From the NCBI RefSeq assembly GCF_964199755.1, contig NC_133930.1:31053071-31117070 (forward strand): a stretch of DNA of 64,000 nucleotides, read 5' to 3'. The stretch is from Larus michahellis. Taxonomy: Eukaryota; Chordata; Aves; Charadriiformes; Laridae. Shown here in pieces: positions 36,728 to 49,700 of this stretch (its first letter is position 1; each line of letters opens with the position of its first letter). The position numbers and the translations under genes were made by a program. The notes under the pieces are model-generated. The model saw nothing but the letters and a program-made list of their open reading frames with translations, was not told the DNA's origin and did not search any database.

Positions 36728-37072
36728 TTGGCAGTAACTGACACTGCTGGTCCATCACAGTACCCAGACCTCCGAATTAATCACAGACTGCCAATTCATG
36801 CCTGGTGTTGTAAATTGCTGCAGCATAAGCACAGGCAATTCACACAAATCCATAGGAAACCAGGCTTTGTTAGTTCTGCAGCCCACAGGGCAGACTCTCT
36901 TTCTGTTCCAGCATTTGCTTACCAGTACAGTATTAAACTGTAAGTGCCCTAATCTAAGACACTTCCATCACGGTATAGCAGCATATTGATCTATGAGGTT
37001 TGCTCCAACTATACCAGTTTCCACAGTGTTACAATGGCACAAAAAGTGTGCATAAACAAAGCTATAGTTGAA

Positions 37073-37078
37073 CACGTG
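37073..37078. promoter_or_regulatory. CACGTG E-box upstream of MLANA
   Basis: AACACGTGTG lies about 370 bases upstream of the probable first exon. MITF-family factors bind CACGTG and CATGTG and drive MLANA in mammals. The role here is inferred. Confidence 0.35.
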
Positions 37079-37439
37079 TGAAAGCAGCAGCCCTCTGCCC
37101 CAAAACAATCAGCCCTAAATCCAAACATATTTGAATTTAGAAGTATTCTGCCCGCTCTAGGAGGTTGTACTGATTAGGCAGGTAAAATCGTGTTGGGCCA
37201 GTTCTCAGAAGGTATGTAATAACTGAAGAAATAACAGATTTTTGAGCTGCTTATTAGGAGGGAAGGATACGGACTGTAAGAAGAAAAGAAAAAATTGTCT
37301 CCTTGCCTCTTTCATGCTAATTAATGCATTCAGAAGCTGTACTGAAAGGAATTTAAACTCGTGATAGTCATAAGAGCACAGATCAAAGAAGAAAAAAACA
37401 GACCAAGTCAAGGAAAAGAAAGCTGTATGTGCCTTTCAG

Positions 37440-37468
37440 TTAACAGACAGAGTACCGGTCTGAAGGAG
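37440..37468 (+). other. MLANA: Probable non-coding first exon of MLANA (3' boundary visible)
   Basis: The stretch TTAACAGACAGAGTACCGG...TGAAGGAG is followed by donor GTAAGA at 37469. It resembles the start of the human MLANA mRNA (AGCAGACAGAGGAC...AAGGAAG) as I remember it. The true 5' end is not visible; 37440 is only a lower bound for the similarity. Confidence 0.5.
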
Positions 37469-40400
37469 GTAAGATTTGTATTTTTTTATTCCACCCAAAA
37501 TTTTCTGTGTTGCTTCGAAATTAAGTTTCAGAAGGGGCTTGACTGTCTCTAAGTAAACTCTGAAAATGCTTTGTTTCCTTGGCTAGAATTCTCTTCAGTA
37601 AAGTCATTGGGTTTTATACTTTACCTGGGTAAGGTAGGCAGACTAGCTGGATACTAGCAAGTAGGATCTATTGTTGTGCTGTTTACATGACAAAAACATG
37701 ATTATGTGTGGATTTCTTCTTCACTCTATTTGATCAATTAGATTTTTAACTGTTCAGACTGCTTTTAGGTGGGTGATTATTCCCTTAAAACTGGAAATTA
37801 AGATTATAGTATAAATTCCCTGCACATCTACGTACAGATTGTCAGCAGACATAAATTAGTATAACCATCTGAAAATCAACAGATCTCTGGGAGCTTATAC
37901 TAATTGAAAACCTAGCACTTGAGCGTTTACAGGGAATAACAGAAATCAAGAAACAACTACTTGTAAGGACAATATTAGTTTTTCTTGTCCAGGCAAATTG
38001 CCTTTCCTTCTATATTCCTGCAAGATTTTACTTCAGAAGTCTGCCATCACTTTGTACCTAAAGAGACCGTGTCAAATTCTTCTCTGTTGGACTCACGTGC
38101 AAATATTTTGGTGCCACTGGAGCTATTCAAATGTAGATTATAGTTATGGTCTTGAGTTTTGCCTTAAACTGGGACAGTTGCATGTGTATATGGATCTACT
38201 TGATTCTGAAGATACCAGATTGTTCTGCCTCCCTAAAATGCTCCCGTTAAAACAAAAAAGTTGATAATATTATGCTTTAAAGATAAAAAATTATTTATTG
38301 CACTAAGGCACTGTATTTCTATCCTGTAGGTGTGAGCAGGACCAAGCTCACAAAATGCCCAGAAATCACAGAAATGGCAACCTTTTCAGAGGGAAAGGAC
38401 ACAGCTACCTTGCAGCAGAAGAGTAAGCATAAAGCAAAACCTATGTTAGTGTGTAAGCTGGTTTTACACTGAAAGAAATGTACAAAATAGTATCAGGAAA
38501 AGTCACTGTTGTATATAGGCGCAGTGCATTTTAGATATCCTGTAGCTGTCTCTAAAGTTTGTCATTGCAGAATCATAAAGAACCCTCAACAGTTAAGAAA
38601 AATCAGAATTGCAGAATTCAAGAATCTAGAGTTTGATCATATGATCACAAGTCATTAACCTTCATAATAAAATTACCGGGTTTATTCAGGCTTATTTAGA
38701 ATTTTCTTTTCAGGCTGTTGCAAGTTTTATCTCCAGATCCACATAGCTCTCTTCAGAACCTCAAAGGGACGTTGTCTCGCCCTAAAGAATAATGTAAGTG
38801 AAAACTCCAGAGAAATGGTAAAATACCATCAAAAAGCAGACGGAGACATCAATGCCATACAAATGTGACTCTCAGTAAATTGTTTCTGGGTGAGACTCCA
38901 CTTAAGCAGAACTAATTGAAGCTAATACTTTGTTAGTTTTGGTTTACAATGAAATATGTTGGGTTTTGGATTACTGGAGACGTGTTACTACTTTAGACAA
39001 ATATTTCCAATGTGCTTGGGATATCTGGATGTGGAATGCACTTCTGGTTCTGCTTTACTGTCCCCTGAACTTGGTGACTTGTTCCCTCCCCCGACACGTA
39101 CTGCAAGGTGTTTGTTTCTCCGTGTTTGTCCCTCGGCACAGAGAATAAACAAAGGGGAAGGGTCTCTCGTAGTCTTTCCAAAGCAGCTCAGTTCTCCAAA
39201 AGAAAAAGAGAAGAAGCTGGCTAGTCATGTCTTAGCACTTGAAACTAAGCACCCTCACCTCTAACTGCCATGAGTTCCAGTGGCTGCAATCGTAAGCAGA
39301 TTTTCTAGATAACACGAGGGAAAAGTGACGCTCTCCTTCCAGTACCAGAAGAAGCATTCAAGACATAAGCACAGATTCCTAATAGCACAGCTGCAACTTT
39401 GACTGGAATTGCAAGAAATTGCATACATGCTTTTCATGCTAGCTTCCGAACTGGTAGGGAAGGAGTTGGATGGCAAATACGCAATTAAAATCACCAGCTC
39501 CGGAAAATACATACAATCTGTGGGGGATACAAGCTAGTGGATGGCTAAAACTACAGAGCACATGAAAAGCAGAAAGCAGTCTCAAAATGTAGAAAAGGCA
39601 GCAGTTGCTTCTAGAAGCAGCCTCTCCAAATTGTAACTCTGTTGGGGCCAGTAACAAAACCACTGGAGCCATCTCCTAAACTTGGAAGATCAGCTGCAAC
39701 ACGGCTGCACCAGGAAGCATGCGAATGGCGTGAGCTGTATTCTTGGGTTGAACAGGTCTCCAGCTGACACAAAGCCTTCAAGGGCAGGAGCAACTTGCAA
39801 GGTTCAGATGCCTGTGAAAAAGAAAATCCCTTTGGCTCCAAGGGGCTTCGTGCTCCAAAGAGCACACGGGCAGTTCAGACAAGACAGCCTGTTCTGCCAC
39901 ACGAATCTGCTTGCCTCTTCCTTCAGGCTCCTCACGTCACGAGGAAACACTCCTTCATGAGACCATGAGTCAGTGGAAATGATACCAAATTGATATAAAA
40001 GGTCTCTGATAAGTCACACAGCCCTCTCCTCACTCCTGATGGAAAAGCCGGGTGGCAATTACTGCAGGGCAACCAGATGTAAGATATATAAAAGTATGTT
40101 AGAATGGGTTTATCCTGACTCGTGGTCATTTTTTTTTTCCTGTCTTCTTTTCCCTTTAAGCATTTTGTAGACTCTTCTGTTCCTGAACACACAAAGAACA
40201 AAAAAAATGGGGGGTGAATTCTGTATGTCTTAACAGGGAGGATGTTAGCACAGTAGGAGGGGTTTTGTGACCGGGAAACTTGCAATTACTTTCAGCTGCA
40301 ATTGCTGTAAGCTTGCTTTCTGAACTGTGCTACTTCTCCCAAGCCCCTGTAGGCAGTGGGAAGGATGTCTTACAGCACAGTTTGCAAAGCCGACGTTCCC

Positions 40401-43400
40401 TAAAATGACCAGTGACACCAATACTGTGCCCAGTATGTCACAGAACAAGAACTAAAGAGTTATAGAGCTCTTTATGAATAATTTAAAGTTTCTTACTCGG
40501 TTTTTGAGGTTGTGTAGTGTGTTACGTATTCAAGAAATCGTTCTGTCACCAGCAGTTGTTGCAATGCGATGCAATTAGGATACATTTCGCAAAAAATAAA
40601 CACGAGCTGTGTCTCTGCAGGTGTGGCATTTAGTTTGTTTCACATTCTCTTCCAATAGCACAATGCTGTTTGTTGGATTTACAGGCAGGGATTTTTTTAG
40701 AAGCAGTAGTCAGTGGTAGGTTATTATCTTAGAAGCAATATATTCCTCATTTTTAAAATACTTAAGAACTTGGCAAAGAATTTAGCTAACTGCTTAATGG
40801 ACAGAGACTGGCTGAAGTTATTGATACTTTTTCTGTTTTCTGAAGTAAATCCTGCTCCACGCATCCCTCTGGTAAAAAGATGCTGATACAAGCTTTTGTC
40901 CTAATCATTCTTGCTCCCAAAAAAATGCATCTAGTTCTGGTGGTAATTATTTTATTTTGCTTCCCCAACAGAGCTCTGGGTATTGGACTCTTCATTTTGG
41001 TGCTGGCCATTTTGCTTATCTTTGGCTGCTGGTATTACAAAAGACGTAGCGGCTACAAGAGTCTGCGGGTAAGCATGGCAGCTCACTTTCTCGGATGCTA
41101 ATATTTTTACAATTTATAATCGTTAGTTGCATTACCTTAATGCAGGGAACATTGAATCTGTAATAGGACATCATTATCTCAGGCAATATACGCACCGACA
41201 TATACACAGGTGAAAGCACACAATATGAAACACGCCTTGCCCTGAAGAACCTGCAAGTCAGGCAAAGGAGTAAGAGGAAGCTGAAGCACAGGGAGATGAA
41301 GCCAGCTGCCCAACCTTCACAATACATCAGTGGAAAAAACAATCTCTAGGAAGCGTTATATCTAATATTTACACAAAACCAAGATGTGTTCTGTGTATTT
41401 ACATTTAAATAAAAAACCCATATTTGCTACTCATAAGACTTATCCCTAAATAAGGACAGATATGATTAGAGTAAATATAGGAAGCAGAGAAGAAAAATAA
41501 CTGTTACAAGTAACTAAGTAAACGTTATGTTCGTGTACGAGTGATGCATGATTTATTTGTATAAAAGTTGACTTGCAGTTTTTAGATTTACGAAGAACCA
41601 GGACAGGTTTGAGGTTTGCTTTCTAAACACTACTTCTAAAAAATTCTACTTTGGGTATCTTAAAAAATTATTAAAAAAAAGTGCAATCCTTCTTGTAACA
41701 TTTGTTGTTAAAAGTCTCAAAGCTTTATATTTGAAGTTCTGCTCTGTCCTATGAAAGGGAGGCCACTTTTAACCCTTTAAAGTGAAAGTATTTATTATCC
41801 AATTATATGTTTTACAGTAAATATCTTTTAGTTATCCTAATATTTCAAAAAACATGTGACCGTTTGGAATTAAAAAACATACCTGTCATCTAAGTCAGCA
41901 AATCCATTTCCTTGCTGTTTCCAGCAACTTTGTCCTGTTACCTTTCCAGTGATCTCTCCAATACATATATCAACTGGTGAATAATTTCACGCCTGCTCTC
42001 TACATCATGGCAAAAAGCACAATTTTTTTTAATTTGTTCTCATTGCGGATTGCTGCTTTCTGGTTTTGAAAATCAAATTTTTGCTAGGCTTTTTGGCTAG
42101 GGGAGAACTGGTACAGAATGTATACAAAAGAAATGGTGGAAAATGGAAAAGAAAAAGGTTGGAGATGAAAGAAAGAAGTGGGTGGCATAAAAAGGAGGAA
42201 GCATTCAGGTGGGTGAGAAGGTGTCAGTTCCTGCAGCAGTCCTCGACCTAAAAGATGTGATACTCATTTTTCTGGCAATGTAACTAGATAATACAGGAGA
42301 GAGAGTATGTCTCAGCAGAGACAGCAAAAAGTGGTAGGTAGATTACCTCTCCAACTTGTGTCTGGCCCTAATCCCAGATTCTAAGACCTGTTGTAAATGT
42401 GCTGCCAAATATTAAATGATGCATAATTTGTTCCAACTTCGCATTCTCTTCTCCCTTTCATCTTCCCCATATTTCTTTATGAACTGCCACAGAGCAAAAG
42501 CTCTAGTGTGGGCACAATAGGAACCGTAGTAGGTGAGGGGACAATACTGGACTGCAAAATGGCTCTGCAGGAGTACAGAAACTTTAATTCTGTGGTAAGT
42601 TGCAACTCAAGGTTTCGTTTATTTACAACATAGTAAGACAATCTTGGTAAACAGTCACTTCTTGATGATTTCTTTCCTGGGGTGTGCTTCTAGATAGAGT
42701 CTTCAATACCTCTACAATAACTTAAAAAGTAGTATTTTGCACAATTTTTACTGCGGAAAGCTTTTTTTAAGACTACTATTAAGAATTCGTCTTTTAAAAA
42801 ATTCTCTTCTTTCACCTACCTTCATTCTTAAGTTGTATGATCATTATGCAATGTATTAGAATGATGTAACACCTGAATGCTGAAACATACTGAATAAACA
42901 AAGAGCTCCCTGATAGATATTCCGCCATTCTGACAAAGAACAAATGGACTGTGTCTGGTATACTATACTCTGACAAGGATTGTCAGGGAACATTATAAAA
43001 CTTCAAGGTTTTAGCTTCTCTAATCATTATGAAAAGATGAACATTCAAACCTATAATCTTAAAAAAGTTGAAATAACTTAATCGATAAATGTGTATGTCA
43101 AGTTATGGGTGTGCTTAAATAGCTTTAGAATAGGGAAAAGGCTAATTTACGACCGATTTTAAATAAGCTGCCCAAATTGTTGGCATTGGAAATAAGACAA
43201 TGTACCGCATCAAGACTGTTAAAGAAAAGCTTCAATATTAGTCTGAATTCTCAATATTAAAAAAATGTCCTTTTTAAAAAAAATTCTGTCCTGGAATTGT
43301 AAAATCCTCTTTTTGGATGAATGATACAAACAAAATTAATTTAATCTGATGCAAAATCAAAAAACATATTAGCAAAAACTAACCTTAAAAAAAAGAAACT

Positions 43401-43791
43401 ACATAATGAATGAGGTCAGGTATTTTAAGCTGTAATATCATATCTGATATGAAGGTAAATAGCTCACTGCATCTTTAATGTCATTTTTTGTCTCAGTTGT
43501 TTCTTCAGTCTTTCACGTGCATTTTCCTTACCGTAGGTACCTGATGCTCCACCAGCTTATGAGAAAATTGCTGCAGATCAGTCACCACCACCTTATTCAC
43601 CATGATAACATGAAATCTTAAACTCTAAACATACCAATTCAATTTCTTCATGCTTCTTAACTTCCTGTACATGCTTAACTTTCTTAAAGCTAAAATCATA
43701 AAAAATACATATATCACATGCTTTCATTAGCAGTTGCTGAAAATTATTCCTGCTTAGTTTACAGAACTGGTTCTTGAAATGCCTCAATAAA
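37440..43791 (+). CDS. MLANA: MLANA (melan-A / MART-1), complete, one probable untranslated and four coding exons
   Basis: Melan-A is a small single-pass protein of melanosomes and the trans-Golgi/endosomal system that supports PMEL processing in pigment cells. Joining coding segments 38355-38422, 40972-41068, 42493-42594 and 43537-43605 gives 89 residues; human is 118. The N-terminus MPRNHRNG...GKGHSYLAAEE parallels human MPRED...GHGHSYTTAEE. The membrane segment ALGIGLFILVLAILLIFGCW is followed by basic YYKRRSGYKSL. The tail keeps APPAYEK and the terminal DQSPPPYSP, which in the human protein include PPxY-type sites. The missing residues are in the N-terminal and middle cytosolic parts. A non-coding first exon ending at 37468 is suggested by similarity to the remembered human mRNA 5' end. 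AATAAA follows at 43786. The gene is convergent with KIAA2026. Mammalian MLANA is an MITF target. Confidence 0.94.
38093..38100. promoter_or_regulatory. TCACGTGC E-box in MLANA intron 1
   Basis: This E-box lies about 235 bases upstream of the exon with the MLANA start codon. The TCACGTG form is the preferred MITF core with flanking T. It is inferred from sequence only. Confidence 0.35.
38330..38422 (+). CDS. MLANA: MLANA exon 2 with start codon
   Basis: The acceptor TATCCTGTAG is followed by 25 bases of 5' UTR, and ATG is at 38355 in a good context (A at -3). It encodes MPRNHRNGNLF and GKGHSYLAAE. The donor is GTAAGC and the exon ends in phase 2, within the codon for the second Glu of the EE pair. 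Confidence 0.9.
38423..40971 (+). other. MLANA intron between exons 2 and 3
   Basis: I see no other exon or clear interspersed repeat here. The sequence is mixed AT-rich and neutral. The following introns 41069-42492 and 42595-43536 are AT-rich; the first holds a SINE-like fragment near 41.27 kb. Confidence 0.7.
40972..41068 (+). CDS. MLANA: MLANA exon 3, membrane segment
   Basis: The acceptor TTCCCCAACAG and donor GTAAGC flank 97 bases. The exon encodes EALGIGLFILVLAILLIF and the GCWYYKRRSGYKSLR juxtamembrane stretch. It matches the human EAAGIGILTVILGVLLLIG...GCWY pattern. It ends in phase 0. Confidence 0.96.
41225..41332. repeat. Possible ancient SINE fragment
   Basis: CTTGCCCTGAAGAACCTGCAAGT followed by AAGCTGAAGCACAGGGAGATGAAG...CTGCCCAACCTTCACA has the order of an old amniote SINE related to MIR (TGCCCTGAAGAGCTTACA...GAGGCACAGAGAGGTGAAGTGACTTGCCC). 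Divergence is high. Confidence 0.35.
42493..42594 (+). CDS. MLANA: MLANA exon 4
   Basis: The acceptor ACTGCCACAG and donor GTAAGT flank 102 bases in phase 0. The exon encodes SKSSSVGTIGTVVGEG and MALQEYRNFNSV. This is the least conserved cytosolic part; human has DKSLHVGTQCAL and SLQEKNCEPVV at matching places. Confidence 0.94.
43537..43605 (+). CDS. MLANA: MLANA exon 5 with stop
   Basis: The acceptor CTTACCGTAG leads to VPDAPPAYEKIAADQSPPPY followed by Ser-Pro and TGA. It is almost identical in pattern to the human C-terminus, and the proline-tyrosine motifs are kept. Confidence 0.97.
   Translation, partial: VPDAPPAYEKIAADQSPPPYSP
43786..43791 (+). terminator. MLANA: MLANA poly(A) signal
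   Basis: AATAAA lies 181 bases after the stop codon, and a T-rich stretch follows at about 43810. It implies a short 3' UTR. Confidence 0.7.
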
Positions 43792-46700
43792 TCTGAATGC
43801 GCTCCTGTTTTAAGTTTTTCATTTCCTGTGCTCAGGTCCTGTGCTCAGATTGATACGCTGTACTCAAGTCTGGGCATCCTGCACCCTTCATAGATTACCA
43901 AGAATAAGTACATACTATTGAGTATCAACCAATGAGTAGAAAGTGTTGGCACCTTTGTTTTCATCTTCCCCACTTACTATCCCTTTCTTTAAAAAAGAAA
44001 TAAATAAACTATTCCCTGGAATGCACTGTACAAGAATTTGTCATAAAATGGACAAACCCATTTGACTGCATGCCCTGTTACAAAGACTAACCATTTTCCC
44101 TACCAGCAGTTCTAAAATTAACCTCCAAAAGTGACTATGTTTTACAATGGGCTTTTACTTCACATCACCTGTTGATGTACCTGTAATGAAATAATTCCTC
44201 ATAACACACAATCCAGGTAACCTAGGAATTTCTGTTTAGAGCCCATATTATTTCATACCTGTCAATGGCTATAATGATCATCGCCTTTAGTTTCCTTCTG
44301 GCAGTCTTGTGAGAAAGCAAAAGAACTTGGTAGATAGAGGGCTTTACGCATTGTCTCTTTCTAACATGATGAAACAATATGAGAAAATGCGCGAAGCCCA
44401 TGTTCCTCAAAGAATATAGACGATAGGAGACTCCAGGATGTTAATTTTTGCAGGTTGCCAGAACACAAGCAGTAACAGAAAACAAAGAATTGTGATACAC
44501 ATAAATTAGGCTACATACAATTGGCAGTTACTGTTTACCTAGCCTTTTTTGTTACTGTTTACTTGCCAGATTGTTCCTTAAGATCATACCCAGATCAACA
44601 AGTTTATACACAAGGCCTGATATCTCACAGCAGGAGGCAGCTAGAACTGTACAACATTGTTAAGATGAAAAGTAGTTACAGAAGAAAACTATTTTCATAA
44701 AACAATTATTAACTGCTATTAGTAAAGAATCCAGTTCTTTGTCATAGAGTGCGCAAACACAAACACCTTAAAACAAAAACAGGTTTTAAATACAAGGCAG
44801 ATTTACTTGCCTAACATAAACTCCATATATGGTGATAAATAATAGGTTTTTAGAAATGTTTATTTTGTAATAAAAATGTTTATATAAATTAATAAAATTA
44901 GATACTTGTTAGAAGGTAATAAGTATCTGTAATTGCTGTGAAAGGTTACAATCAATATGTCTGTTCTTATAAATTTAGATGATATTTGTATTTAGAAATT
45001 ACTTTAACCTAAAAAGCTGCTTACATGTGCGTTTTCCAATATACACCTTTGAGGAGAAAATTCTGTGAAATTCTTTAGTGACAAGAAGAAGAATAGACAG
45101 GATAACACACAAAATGCCAGGTTATAGCTAGTAAGTGTCAGAGATGTAGAACACAATGGCTGACTAAATTTCTGGCAGAACTGGTAAGCTAAAGCTTGAG
45201 GCTAATGATCTTTAGCAACTCTGTCCTCTGCAACTCTCTACCCTGGGGCAACATCCTTTCAAAAGACTGTGTGTTGCTACAGTTGAATGGAACTGACATA
45301 CACATTCCTGGCTCAGAAAAAAAAAGTAATTTCTATAAAGATTAATTGCTACAAAGAAGTGAAGTGCTTAGAATTCAAAAAGCTTTACTTGATCCCACAC
45401 ATTTTTCAGTAGTGTCAGCGTTCCATAGGTTACTAGCCATTTCAAAAGCTCACGAGGAAGGTAACATTGACTAAGTAGAAACACGAAATTATTTCCAGAA
45501 CTACAGAAGGCCAAATTGTTGGAACTGCTCAGCAGCCAGAACTGTAACTACTGAACTTTGACACTAATTTACACATACTTAAAGGATAGATAATCCCTCT
45601 TGGAAACCTATCCTTACTTTTTAGAAAGTCCTCCCATTTTTCCTCCCTGTGAAAGCAGTATTCTTTCTTTATAGACACGGTTAGACAGTGGTCTCAGATT
45701 TTAATTAGTGCATGAAAATAAAAGCAAGAAATAGAGGTTCACCTGTATTATATAGGTGGAATCTTCATCACTCATGCTAAACACCCTCGCAAATTCAATT
45801 TGTCAAGTCTGGCTCTATACCCAACTGGAGAAGCTGGCTGATCTATTAAAAAACAGCAATACAGGACAGGTCAGAACTTGCGAACAAGAGGCCTGTGATT
45901 GCCAGAGTTGCATGCTACAAGAACCGGCTATGTTATGCACTATCTGTATTACGCTCAATCACGCTGCACTTGACCAAAGACAAGTTAAAACTTCCTAGGA
46001 TGTCTGCCCGCTAAAAAAGAAAGAGAAATGCATAGAAACTTCTCAACTACAACATGGAGAACATGGTATAGAGTTTTCCAATTTCCAGGAAAGGCTTTCA
46101 TATTAGACAGTCATATGACCCCAGAGTAACAAATGGTCACCAAAATTTGGATTTATAATTTCTCTGGTATGGTCAGGTATGTACAGGGAGGGTGTAAAAG
46201 TCAAAGATCTGCTCTGCCTATTTTGCCCTCCTTGCAATCAAGCAGCAATCAGATGCCTTGTATTACAACTCTCAACCAATATGATCTTTGCACTTTATTT
46301 TCTCCCACCAAATAAGCAAATGAGGGAAGACATGGGCAATTTGGGTTCTCCCCCAGGATGCCAATGAAGAGAGGCGGCTGGTCATAGCTGGAGAATGAAG
46401 CTCGGCTTGCTACTGGTCTGCCTTAACCTGCTTCCATCAGAGAAGCAGACACACTGTTACTAAAATTTATCTGTACACAAGGATCTTAGCAACATCTCTA
46501 TAGCTATGCATGCCACCTTTGCGTAGATACAATGAACAACTTGAAAACCAGGCCTTTCATTAATATAGCTTGTTTTGGTCAGATTGGTAAAATATAATGG
46601 CAGTAGCAGTTGCATTGTCTGTGTTCAGATTCCTGGTATGATCCTGCTGGATCATCTACTTCCTATTGAGGTTACAAGCCTCAATGTTGCCTCAAAAGAC

Positions 46701-49700
46701 CCCAGAATATTAGTAACTCATCCCAGCCATTGCACAAAGGTGAAATGCAGCAGGTCCTGGCAAGTGCAATCTTCCTGGCATGCTGAACCGCTTAGCAAAA
46801 CAATCGCTGGGCCAAGAGCCATAGGGTACATACCACATACGTCAGAGAGCTATCATAAAATAAAATACCAAGGGATTTCTGCAGGAAGCACTTGTTTTTT
46901 TAGAGTCTCACCAGCCCTGTGTAACAGGACTGGCATATGCAGCTGGTTGCCAGGACAATCCCGTGACGTTTTCCTCAGCAATCTCTGTTGCTTTAACACC
47001 TGCTGCAGCTAGGGATGTAGACAGATTATCTTGGCATCAAGAACTGCATTAGTATTAACCATATTGCTTGTAATTTTTCAGTTATTTTTCAGCATATTTT
47101 GATTAATGTTTATGTCTAGTACTGGTAAATTAAGCATCACTTTGTTGGTGTAAGTCCATGTATTTATGTGGCATAAGGGTACCTTCTCTTGCCTTTAAAA
47201 GCAAACTTATTTTCACTTCTTATGCAAAGGAGAAGGTTAATGAGTTCCTCTGTGCTTTGGAGAAGTGGCATTTATTCATTTGTACTTTTCTGTTGACTGC
47301 ATATTAAACTATGCAACAAAACTGAAAGACTCTTGTGTGTTCACCCCATTTCATTAAACGTATTTTGTTGCCCATTAGATCTGAAAAGTGCTTGCAAGTT
47401 TCCAGAGTTGTCTTTTGGTCACATGTCTGCACTGAGCTTTACATATAGTACCAAAGGTAAACTAGCAGCAGTATAAAGTTAAAAAAGCTATCTACAGCTA
47501 CTATCTACACATCCATTACATGCTGACAGCTAAAAAACAGCCCTTGTGCACTTTTTGGAATTGACTCTCCATATTCTGCACCCTTACACAATCCTCCGAT
47601 TTTCACTTTACTTCCTTTCCCCAGAAAATCCTTGTCTCAAGGGAAGCTTGGTTTCTAATAAACAGAAAGAAATATTACTTCCCTTGCTGCAAAAACATAG
47701 CTCTTCAAGATGTTTTGTCCACAGGTTCTATTCTTGGGACAATGCAAAAGACCACATTTTTGGGGGTAGCAGTGTTCCTAAATGCCTTGTGCTCATGGGA
47801 ATATGAAGAACAGACCCTCGTCCATCTCATCCTCATCCACCCTGAACCATCTCTCAAATTTACTCATCAAAAGAGAACGAGAGACTACTGGGCTCTATTT
47901 CACCAGGAAAAAAAGAGCAGAATGTAGAAGCCACTGTGACAACACTATTGACACCTAAGCTACACGCCAGAGTTATTGCCTTCTCCAGTTCCCCCAGAAA
48001 ACTCTTGCCATGTGATAGTGGTAAACTCCACTCTTGCTGGACTCACATGGGCCAAGACCTGAACAGTGCTCGAGCAGAAGATGTGCCTTTGCATTTCCAA
48101 ACCATTTTACTATAGCCCCAGATACGTTTGGACCGCATGCCTTATTTGCTCCTTCCCTGAGAGGTACGCCGCATGAGTCGAGTGCAAACCAGTACAAGAC
48201 AAAGAGTGATAGCCTAATAGAACTACTCTAGTCTTTCAATACTAATTTTGTAAGGTATTTTCAACTCTGTTAGCTGCCATTTCTGGATGGGAGAAACAGA
48301 CTGCTCTGCTGCACATTCACTACATTCTCTGCTTACGCAGAAAAGCAGCCTTTCTTCTTCCCAGTTCTTTTTTGAATTTACCTTATCATCAGCTGCATTC
48401 TTGTAGCTATTAGGAAAAAGAACTGACTCATTTGTTGTTGAAGAGTATTTTCTAAGAGAAACATCTAATCTTTCAATCTCTATCAGTTTGTCCTTTCCCA
48501 TTTGCCTTGGCAGAAGTGATTGATTTCTGTTTCTGCATACCGTCACTTACACCCCAAGTGACTCCTTACCGACACTCAGGAGCAGAACAGGAGCTGCCCC
48601 TCTCAGACACCGCTTGGTGCTGGGTTTGCTGTCTGCAGTTGTTTGCAGGAGCAACTTTAGGCTTGTCATCTGGTAACCACATTCAGAAAAGTCTTGGAGC
48701 TGCTTCAGAATTTGCAGTAAAACAACAAAATCATATGGTAAGTGTCAATATTCCCTGAAAATTAATCTCCTGTAGAGGCATGCAAGGATTAAAAGGTATC
48801 AGATGCCTACCTTGCAATAAATTACTCCTATTTCCATACCTCCAGAAATCTCTTTCTGGACATTTTTGGTGTCAACACAGATTTAAGTCACCTGTCTTTG
48901 TTGTATTTGTAATTGCTCGGATATGCAGCCGCATGCTCTACACCATGAAAGAAAACAACAACAGTATTTCAGTCAATTCCTCATTCAAAACTTCTGCTTT
49001 TTAGCAGGACTCATGCACCTCCCCTACTGGTTCTTAAACTGGAGAAGCAATTTTATGCTTTTATGTCTATTGTTTTCTCTGCTCTGCTTTTCTGAATTAC
49101 TGCTCACCTTTTTCCAGTACCTAATTCTCTGGCTGCAAATCCTGTTCTTTCATGTCACAGACAAGTCCAGGCTGAGTTCATACTATTGTCCTGGAATTAC
49201 TGTTGGAGGCTGTGTACACATACTGGGGAAAATTAACTCATACTTGATCTATTTCTTCTTCTTTCGACTAAGCATTCCCCACTGGCCACTACAGTGAGAC
49301 AAATGCCCAGCCCAAGGTGCAGCTCATACAAGGACCAGACTGCTGTACCAGCCGTATCACTTGCATTCCATGTGCCAAAATAAGAAACTCACTTTCAAAT
49401 ATGGGCTGTTTTTTAACAAAAGCTTATGGTTTTGCATCAATTTCTTAGGCCATGGAAGGAGGGAAATGCTTTAGGACAGGCCCCCACAAGTTTTTGTGTT
49501 TGTCTATCAAAGGTTCTTCTAAGACCACCTTGCAGAAAAGCACTCTACAGGCAAGAACAAGAGTTCAAAGGCATAACGTATAGCCAAACTGTAGAATACT
49601 GTCCAGACAAGCCTGCTTTTTACACAGCATAAACTGATTCCATCGTAATTCCACTCTTTCCTTATTATAATCAAGACACCCTATGGCTACATAGTAATAC

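Larger units (their letters stand above)
31400..37439. other. Interval between the SLC16-family gene and MLANA
   Basis: It holds the 3' UTR of the transporter, three CR1 pieces (32.5, 33.5-33.85 and 36.06-36.37 kb) and a TTTA microsatellite at 36.68 kb. The GC-rich island at 33.4-33.85 kb is explained by CR1. No coding exon was recognised. MLANA promoter elements are expected in the right-hand end. Confidence 0.75.

Noticed and set aside
46575-47012. 145-codon plus-strand open frame
   Set aside because: There is no domain, no membrane or signal pattern and no conserved neighbour; the length is within chance for the region.
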